64,000 nucleotides of DNA, taken from the NCBI RefSeq assembly GCF_000972845.2, contig NC_040032.1:19888248-19952247 (forward strand), given 5' to 3'. Origin of the DNA: Larimichthys crocea. Lineage: Eukaryota > Chordata > Actinopteri > Sciaenidae. Every line of letters starts with the position of its first letter. The first letter of the stretch is position 1. The notes under the pieces were generated by a model. The model was not told the DNA's origin. It saw only the letters and a list, made by a program, of their open reading frames with translations, and ran no database searches. The position numbers and the translations under genes are program-made. Below are positions 60,301 to 64,000 of this stretch, piece by piece.

Positions 60301-61011
60301 TCAGGGCAGAGCTCTCTCAGCCCATACTCATTTTTCACCATCAAGTTTGTCCAATAAAAAAATAAAATAATAATAATAAAAAAAAACACTTGATTCTTTC
60401 AGTGCCTGTCAAACTAAAAGCACGATGCATCCTCTCATCTGGACATGTTTCCGCGGGAATACCCTGAGATTAGTGAGGGGAGGGAGGGGGAAAACAGCAC
60501 TTGATGCGCTTCATATCATAGCGCAGTTTGTTTCCATGAACTAGAATTTCGTATTTGCGTCAGTGTCTGAGGTTTTTTTTTTTTTAAAGTGTAACAAACC
60601 AGTCTAACGTTTGAGGCTAATAACGTAATAACCGGTGAGGCTATTTTTAGCCGGCACGAAGATGCGCTCAGCAGTGATGGCGATGGCTTCCTCCCCCTCC
60701 TACACCATGATGACGTCGTCCTGTTACGCAAATCCAGGGGTTCACCTTTTGTGGACCTCCAGCAGCACTGTCGCACACATTTCTGCCGTGAAATAAAGAA
60801 GCAAATTCGGATATATAATAAAAAAAAATATATATATATAACACGACACACACTGCCCTCCCCTCGGAGGCAGTGCCAGCTTTGAACTTCTGCTTTAGCT
60901 TCAAGTCCTCATAAGGTTTCATTAAAGACACTTGTATAAACTTGATGTTGGACACACCCAGCCTGGCATCAAGCAGGTAGCGGGCATCCTTTGAGGGATT
61001 CCGGCTTTATC

Positions 61012-61058
<47 letters not shown>

Positions 61059-61355
61059 ACCCAGGTAGGGGTCGCAGCCCAGCTCACCTCCACGTTAAGC
61101 TGGAGTTCATTTCACTGAGGTTAAACACACAGAAATAAACAAGCATGCCATGACATAAAAGTGGACACTTAACTATTTGTAGAGGTGTTGGAGACACAGG
61201 TCGAGGCATTCCCCTTCCACCTCGTCCTCAGTCACCAGGTCCGACAAGGGGCGCATCGGCACCGGGTCGCTCTCCTGCAGAGGCATTCTCATCTCCCGAA
61301 GAAAGAGCTCCAGGAACCGTCGGAAGGTTTTCTCCTCTGCTGCAGAGCCGGCCAT
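28779..61355 (-). CDS. ppm1e: PPM1E, Mg/Mn-dependent Ser/Thr protein phosphatase 1E (complete)
   Basis: Seven coding exons in transcript order are 61355-61174, 34012-33891, 31600-31401, 31103-30915, 30799-30656, 29939-29846 and 29713-28779. Together they give 621 residues with consistent phases and GT-AG junctions. The PP2C catalytic domain shows the RKMEDKHV motif (D153), VFDGHGG (metal-binding D180 and G181), [15 protein letters not shown] (D342) and SSDNITV (D386). The N-terminal [13 protein letters not shown] and [12 protein letters not shown] blocks and the tail motifs CSAPADLGY and [10 protein letters not shown] identify PPM1E (CaMKP-N/POPX1) rather than PPM1F, and synteny with TRIM37 agrees. 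Family members dephosphorylate CaM kinases and PAK kinases; PPM1E is mainly neuronal and partly nuclear. The second ATG (61353-61355) was chosen because it has A at -3 and G at +4 and matches the mammalian MAG start; an in-frame ATG lies one codon upstream. Mammalian PPM1E is longer (about 755) mainly because of its N-terminal Glu/Pro-rich insert, absent here. Confidence 0.96.
29846..29939 (-). CDS. ppm1e: PPM1E exon 6: PP2C core
   Basis: Encodes residues 280-310, [20 protein letters not shown] then [11 protein letters not shown]. This matches the conserved RVNG.L.VSRAIGD block. The Gly codon is split across the intron. Confidence 0.97.
30127..30440. mobile_element. Repeat of the GCCAAGAAATAGTC family
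   Basis: It begins TATAATCCAACATTTGG, includes CAGGTTAGCTTAGCTTCTCA, and has a perfect 12-bp inverted repeat (30365-30376 against 30409-30420, GACTATTTCTTG). It lies in PPM1E intron 5, between exons 5 and 6. Confidence 0.6.
30656..30799 (-). CDS. ppm1e: PPM1E exon 5: PP2C core
   Basis: Encodes residues 232-279, [20 protein letters not shown] then [15 protein letters not shown] and [10 protein letters not shown]. The SGTT-like and GDS motifs of PP2C enzymes are present. Confidence 0.97.
30915..31103 (-). CDS. ppm1e: PPM1E exon 4: DGHGG metal-binding motif
   Basis: Encodes residues 169-231, [20 protein letters not shown] onward. It holds the signature PP2C DGHGG motif and the [17 protein letters not shown] segment. 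Both ends are in phase 0. Confidence 0.97.
31401..31600 (-). CDS. ppm1e: PPM1E exon 3: start of PP2C domain
   Basis: Encodes residues 102-168, [20 protein letters not shown] onward, including [20 protein letters not shown] and the KMEDKHV motif with D153. The donor is GTAGAT. Confidence 0.96.
31601..33890 (-). other. ppm1e: PPM1E intron 2
   Basis: AT-rich intron of 2.3 kb with no coding signal. A CT-rich low-complexity run lies at 32828-32850. Confidence 0.7.
32828..32850. repeat. CT-rich low-complexity run
   Basis: Interrupted (CT)n in PPM1E intron 2. Confidence 0.8.
33891..34012 (-). CDS. ppm1e: PPM1E exon 2
   Basis: Encodes residues 61-101, [20 protein letters not shown] onward. It matches the mammalian [20 protein letters not shown] and then diverges. 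The acceptor is CCACAG and the donor is GTGAGT. Confidence 0.94.
35375..35640 (-). repeat. Dispersed repeat, TCATGGTGGCGCTAGAAGTC family
   Basis: It shares the pattern 'CCTCATGGTGG.GCTA... ATTCATC.TC..GGAACAT' with the copy at 47290-47650. This is typical of a repeat common in percomorph introns. The element orientation is uncertain. Confidence 0.5.
37095..37436. mobile_element. Non-autonomous terminal-inverted-repeat element (MITE-like)
   Basis: The left end TTAAAGGTCCAGTGTGTAGG and right end CCTACACTGGACCTTTAA are inverted copies differing by a 2-nt indel. It is about 342 bp without a coding frame, with TTAA at both outer ends. An internal hairpin has 13-bp perfect arms at 37320-37332 and 37355-37367. 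The GTCCAGTGTGTAGGATTTAG family is widespread in spiny-rayed fish. Confidence 0.75.
39516..39544. repeat. (TTTTA)n microsatellite
   Basis: About five imperfect pentamer units in PPM1E intron 1. Confidence 0.85.
41514..42000 (+). repeat. Dispersed repeat block in PPM1E intron 1
   Basis: It holds CTAATGGAGATATACAATTG (also at 43950) and, from about 41838, a segment with CAGTTCCTCAAACGTCCACT, TAAGCCCCCATGTTAAAATG and GTCTGGTACAAACAATTATT. The latter recurs at 53312-53490 in the same orientation. Confidence 0.6.
43880..44175 (+). repeat. Composite (nested) repeat
   Basis: A TTTAGAAATT...TTTTTGTGGCCCA block occurs twice (43919-43950 and 44071-44107). It flanks a segment, TAATGGAGATATAGAACTGA to CACTGTGGCTGA, that also occurs alone at 41514-41578. 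The right part belongs to the AGCGGTG...GTGAACC family. Confidence 0.5.
44910..45150 (+). mobile_element. Relic of a non-LTR retrotransposon reverse transcriptase
   Basis: In one frame, 44940-45002 reads [19 protein letters not shown]. After stops, 45108-45146 in the same frame reads [13 protein letters not shown]. These match the VVKPLLKK.NLDP and QSGFR..HSTETAL motifs of fish LINE (Rex/L2-like) reverse transcriptases. The stops and gaps show a dead fragment. Confidence 0.65.
47290..47650 (-). repeat. Dispersed repeat, second copy of the 35.4-kb family
   Basis: It includes TGTGAGGCTGTACTTAGGCA, TTCATGGTGGTGCTAAATAA and GATTCATCCTCTGGGAACAT. A short relative (CAACTATTGGATGGACTGCC) is at 23561-23600. 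No coding function seen. Confidence 0.5.
52073..52283 (-). mobile_element. tRNA-derived SINE, copy 2
   Basis: On the minus strand it opens with the Pol III A-box-like GTTTAGCTCAGTTGGTAGAG, then a B-box region, the shared body and an A-rich tail (the T run at 52078-52087 on plus). It is the most complete of the three copies and lies in PPM1E intron 1, in the same direction as the gene. Confidence 0.8.
53312..53490 (+). repeat. Second copy of the 41.84-kb repeat
   Basis: It includes GAGGCTGGCTACAGAACGAG, TTATGTTAAAATGTCCAACT and AGCCTGGTACAAAAAACTGT. It is a better preserved version of the 41838-42000 segment; the element may extend to about 53750. Confidence 0.65.
54327..54388. repeat. (CA)n microsatellite
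   Basis: About 60 bp, almost pure after 54333. It is the longest CA run in the window and lies in PPM1E intron 1. Confidence 0.95.
55364..55383. repeat. (AT)n microsatellite
   Basis: Nine to ten AT units in PPM1E intron 1. Confidence 0.85.
56640..56950 (+). repeat. Dispersed repeat, longest copy of the GCTGAGCAGGTAGTGTGCAG family
   Basis: Contains GGCTCTTCAGCTGCTAAATG, TTTGGTGCTGAGCAGGTAGT and GAGCAGTGAACTAAAATAGT. Partial relatives are at 5584, 13250-13310, 15840-15895 and 43880. Confidence 0.55.
58843..59010 (-). mobile_element. tRNA-derived SINE, copy 3
   Basis: The minus strand has the same GTTTAGCTCAGTTGGTAGAG head, a diverged B-box and the shared CCTGTGGCTCTTTCCTGC body, but a shortened middle. 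The open frames here are SINE-derived, not genes. Confidence 0.8.
59858..59878. repeat. (GTGC)n microsatellite
   Basis: Five tetramer units in PPM1E intron 1. Confidence 0.85.
61016..61057. repeat. (TG)n microsatellite next to PPM1E exon 1
   Basis: About 21 TG units starting about 116 bp inside intron 1. On the transcribed strand it is (CA)n, close to the non-consensus GTTAAG donor. Confidence 0.95.
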
Positions 61356-61358
61356 CAT
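61174..61358 (-). CDS. ppm1e: PPM1E exon 1: start and N-terminal regulatory segment
   Basis: Encodes [20 protein letters not shown] onward to LQHLYK plus two bases of Tyr61. Between FLELFL and EVEGECLDL only about 27 residues intervene, whereas mammals carry a long Glu/Pro-rich insert. The donor is a GTTAAG variant at 61173-61168. Confidence 0.93.
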
Positions 61359-61365
61359 TTCTCAT
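61228..61365 (-). promoter_or_regulatory. Upstream ORF overlapping the PPM1E start codon
   Basis: An ATG at 61363-61365, seven bases before the first PPM1E ATG, opens a 45-codon frame out of phase with PPM1E. It ends at TGA 61228-61230, inside PPM1E exon 1. Its context has G at -3. An overlapping uORF of this kind can lower translation of the main frame. That is inference. Confidence 0.5.
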
Positions 61366-61800
61366 TCCTGGACAGACAGAGACAGCTCCGCCCGTCAGAA
61401 ACACTAACTTGCCGGGCTAAGAAGAGAAGAGTCAGTTTTTTCTTAGTTGGACTGTCAGTGCGCTACCAGACTACCTGAATGAATGTGGAGTACCGGAGGG
61501 AGCAGAGCCGTTGACTACCGGTGTGTCTGAAAAAACAGCGGACCGGACTGGACGAGTGGGACCGTGGCCGTCTACAATTATACTACTGGACTCGCTGTCA
61601 AGAAGCTGGACTGAGCCCCCATTCAGAGCCGAGCGGGAACGCGCATCGCGTTATCGGGGATTTCGGATGATCTGAGGGCGGTGACGTCAGAGAGCACGCA
61701 ACGGGTTTGCATATAGGTCGTGAGCGCGCACGCAGCGCTGACGTCTGAGGGCTTTTTTGGAGACGCGGAGAAGGTGGCCTGTTTTATGATGTGTGCGGCT
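61360..61800 (-). promoter_or_regulatory. ppm1e: PPM1E 5' UTR/promoter, CpG-rich
   Basis: Unlike its AT-rich surroundings, this stretch and exon 1 are rich in C, G and CpG (for example GAGCGCGCACGCAGCGC and CCGAGCGGGAACGCGCATCGCG). It lies immediately upstream of the PPM1E start. The transcription start was not located. Confidence 0.65.
61682..61689. promoter_or_regulatory. Palindromic cAMP-response element (TGACGTCA)
   Basis: A perfect 8-bp CRE palindrome about 325 bp upstream of the PPM1E ATG. A second near-CRE, TGACGTCT, is at 61739-61746. CREB/ATF binding is inferred from motif identity and position only. Confidence 0.5.
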
Positions 61801-64000
61801 CAGAATAAGAATAAGATGGTATATAAATAGTTTTTTATATCGTCTTAGTGACACGGCACATTCACAGTATTACATTTTATGACATAGAAAAACTTTATTT
61901 AAATGAAACAGTACATGCAAACAATGATGGGATGTGACTATGTACTGAACCAGAGGTACTTCACTTTAGTATTTCCGTTTTATGCAACTATGTACTTCTG
62001 GTCCACCACATCTCAGAGGCAAATATTATACTTTTTACAAAACTACATTTGTCAGTTACTAGATTACTTTTTTATATATATTCATTGTCCAGTGAAATAA
62101 TTTGGTTATTTGGAATTTGTTTGAATATACTGAGGGATAAAGTGTTTCTTTCTTTATTCAAACAAACTCATTCTTTTTAATATAAATAAACAATTTAAAA
62201 ACCGTCTTGGATTAGCTGTAAAATGCCTGAAAACAGGCTGTCTTTCTGAGCTCATGATAAGATGAATCATTAGAAATACACGGTCAGATCAAAATGACAA
62301 ATGACAGTGATGCTACAAACATATCATAATCTTAAAGACCGTGATGTGCTGCTGTAGGTTATATAATATGTTTGAGACTGTTGGTTGTACAAATTCTAAC
62401 ATGATACAAAATAATCAATGCATTGATTGATAATGTAAACGATCATTAGCTGCAGCCCTGATGTGCAGAACTGAAAGGCCACTTTCAATCTGCATATTGT
62501 GAGGCAATTTTCTATCCTAGCATGCCACATGGGGGTTACACGGGGTCAAGCATATGTCCTGAGGTTACTGTAGGGACAGTGTTAAATCTAAATCAGTGTT
62601 ACTATGGTAACCGAGGTCAGAGGATAGAGCTGTCTCACTCCCTCAACACAAAAGGTAGGTACATAGCGTGAAAGCCTCTACAGAGTCAGATAACACCCAG
62701 TCTGAACACGAAGGGTAAACATATTTCCTTGTTGGTAGACTATTGACCATTTAGAGACATGAGTAGTTGTGGCACTGTCCTGAGGGCATACAGACGAGAC
62801 AAGAGAGGACAGCTTCTTCAGAAACGAGGCTGCATCATGTCATGACAACAGTATTAATAAATCCTTGATTCTCCTTGGCCAAGTTTTTTAAAAAACCTTT
62901 CAGTATAAGACATTTTTGACTCTTGTACATGTTTTCTCCACTGCTTGAACTGACTAGTGATGAATAAAATCCTCCACAACACATATGAACAGTATTTGTT
63001 TTCCAAATCATGATCTATTATGCAACTTCCACAAGTGTGATATGAAAATATGAAACCTGCAGTGCATAAAAGACATTCTGTGTCCAGCAGTATTCTTATA
63101 TTGTTGTTTTGTTTTGTTAGGGGAAGGGTTGATGTAATTTTAAGGTTATATTTGTGTATAAAAAAAGCATATCAGACACAAATGATTAAGTATTACAATA
63201 TTTATTGCAAGGAATTGTTATAAATCATAAAATATATCTAGAAGGGATCTCAGTAACGGTCTGTCCGGTGTATGCGCCCAGAACACATCCTGTTACTGTA
63301 TAATGTGTGTGTACTTTCTTCAAGATGAACGTGGAACTTTTGGAGGTGACGCTGTCCTGATTACTTCAGTTGTTTTTGTTTAACCTCGTTTTTGTTTTCT
63401 GCAGGCAGAAACTAAACTCTGTAATACTTTAAGGACTGTATGTTTTATTCTTTGTATGAGGAGACTGCCAGGTATGGAGACCCAAATATAAATGTTAATA
63501 TATTATATAAATTATAAATAAATCATACAAAGAAATATACAGACAACAATTGTCTTTAAAAGGACAAGTAAATGATAATAAATTTGCCTAAACATCATGT
63601 TTGCTTTAGTAATTTTAATGCTCATTGTGTGGTAATGCAGTAGATGGTCTTTAACGTATATTGTGTGTTTTTAAACTTTCATATCTATTTGTTATAATAG
63701 ATTTGGGGTCATCGATGTCCCTTTGAGAGATATCTCAGTTCTTCTGGAGTGACTATCAATGACCTACATGCAACAGAAGCCTACTGGTATATCAGATATA
63801 TTTTACTTGGGTATGATTTATTTGAGGAAATGTTGTCCACCACTGCTGGGATACAAACCGGCGACCTTGATGATATAATCACATTAAACATGAAACAAAC
63901 ACACCTTACAACAACTTAATAAAACAACAGTATAATGAATATATATTTTTTATTTTTTCACTTTGACCAAAAGTAAAAATGATATTACACATGAGTGCAT
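61801..64000. other. Region upstream of PPM1E, no gene seen
   Basis: AT-rich sequence with only short chance open frames. A weak B-box-like SINE remnant (GGTTTGTATCC on the minus strand, about 63848-63870) may be present. Confidence 0.6.

Larger units (their letters stand above)
34013..61173 (-). other. ppm1e: PPM1E intron 1, about 27 kb
   Basis: No exon with a matching phase or recognisable protein was found inside. It holds dispersed repeats (35.4, 37.1, 41.5-42.0, 43.9-44.2, 47.3, 52.1, 53.3, 56.7 and 58.9 kb), a LINE reverse-transcriptase relic (44.9-45.15 kb), microsatellites, and long unique AT-rich blocks (for example 45.2-46.7 and 50.4-51.3 kb) that could carry enhancers. Confidence 0.75.

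Noticed and set aside
61173..61358. Exon 1 frame read as a complete 61-residue small protein
   Set aside because: The terminal TAG arises only from reading into the intron donor. The frame continues in exon 2 with conserved YNCP.

Overview
The window is vertebrate nuclear DNA, most likely from a percomorph-type teleost. It has long introns with GT-AG junctions, AT-rich noncoding DNA, dinucleotide microsatellites and several dispersed repeat families of the kind common in spiny-rayed fish. It contains two recognisable protein-coding genes in convergent orientation, TRIM37 on the plus strand and PPM1E on the minus strand. The same neighbours lie tail to tail in mammals, so the locus is conserved. 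The organism call is inference from gene content and repeat style.

Left part (1 to about 19.55 kb): TRIM37, a RING/B-box/coiled-coil/MATH E3 ubiquitin ligase. 22 coding exons were joined by hand from 564 to the stop at 16870-16872. All splice phases are compatible and the reading frame is open for 989 codons. Only the short first coding exon (about 7 residues in mammals) lies outside the window. A 3' UTR of about 2.7 kb probably follows, ending at overlapping AATAAA signals at 19526-19535. It contains a duplicated block of about 130 bp.

Middle (about 19.56-28.78 kb): intergenic DNA with no supported gene, but with fragments of transposon-like repeats.

Right part (28.78-61.36 kb, minus strand): PPM1E, a PP2C-family Ser/Thr phosphatase (CaMKP-N/POPX1), complete in seven coding exons and predicted at 621 residues. 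A first intron of about 27 kb fills most of 34-61 kb and is rich in repeats. A CpG-rich promoter-like region with a palindromic cAMP-response-element motif lies at about 61.2-61.8 kb. An out-of-frame upstream ATG overlaps the start codon. From about 61.8 to 64 kb no gene is supported.

No operon, CRISPR array, viral genome or other unusual gene system was found. The points worth a second look are a 17-bp perfect snap-back hairpin in a TRIM37 intron, a candidate 12-nt TRIM37 microexon that would switch the C-terminus, the 3' UTR duplication, the fish-specific architecture of PPM1E (short N-terminal spacer, Glu-rich tract after the catalytic domain), the overlapping uORF, and a TTAA-flanked terminal-inverted-repeat element. 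TRIM37 residue numbers below count from the first codon in the window (add about 7 for full length). PPM1E numbers count from the second in-frame ATG.
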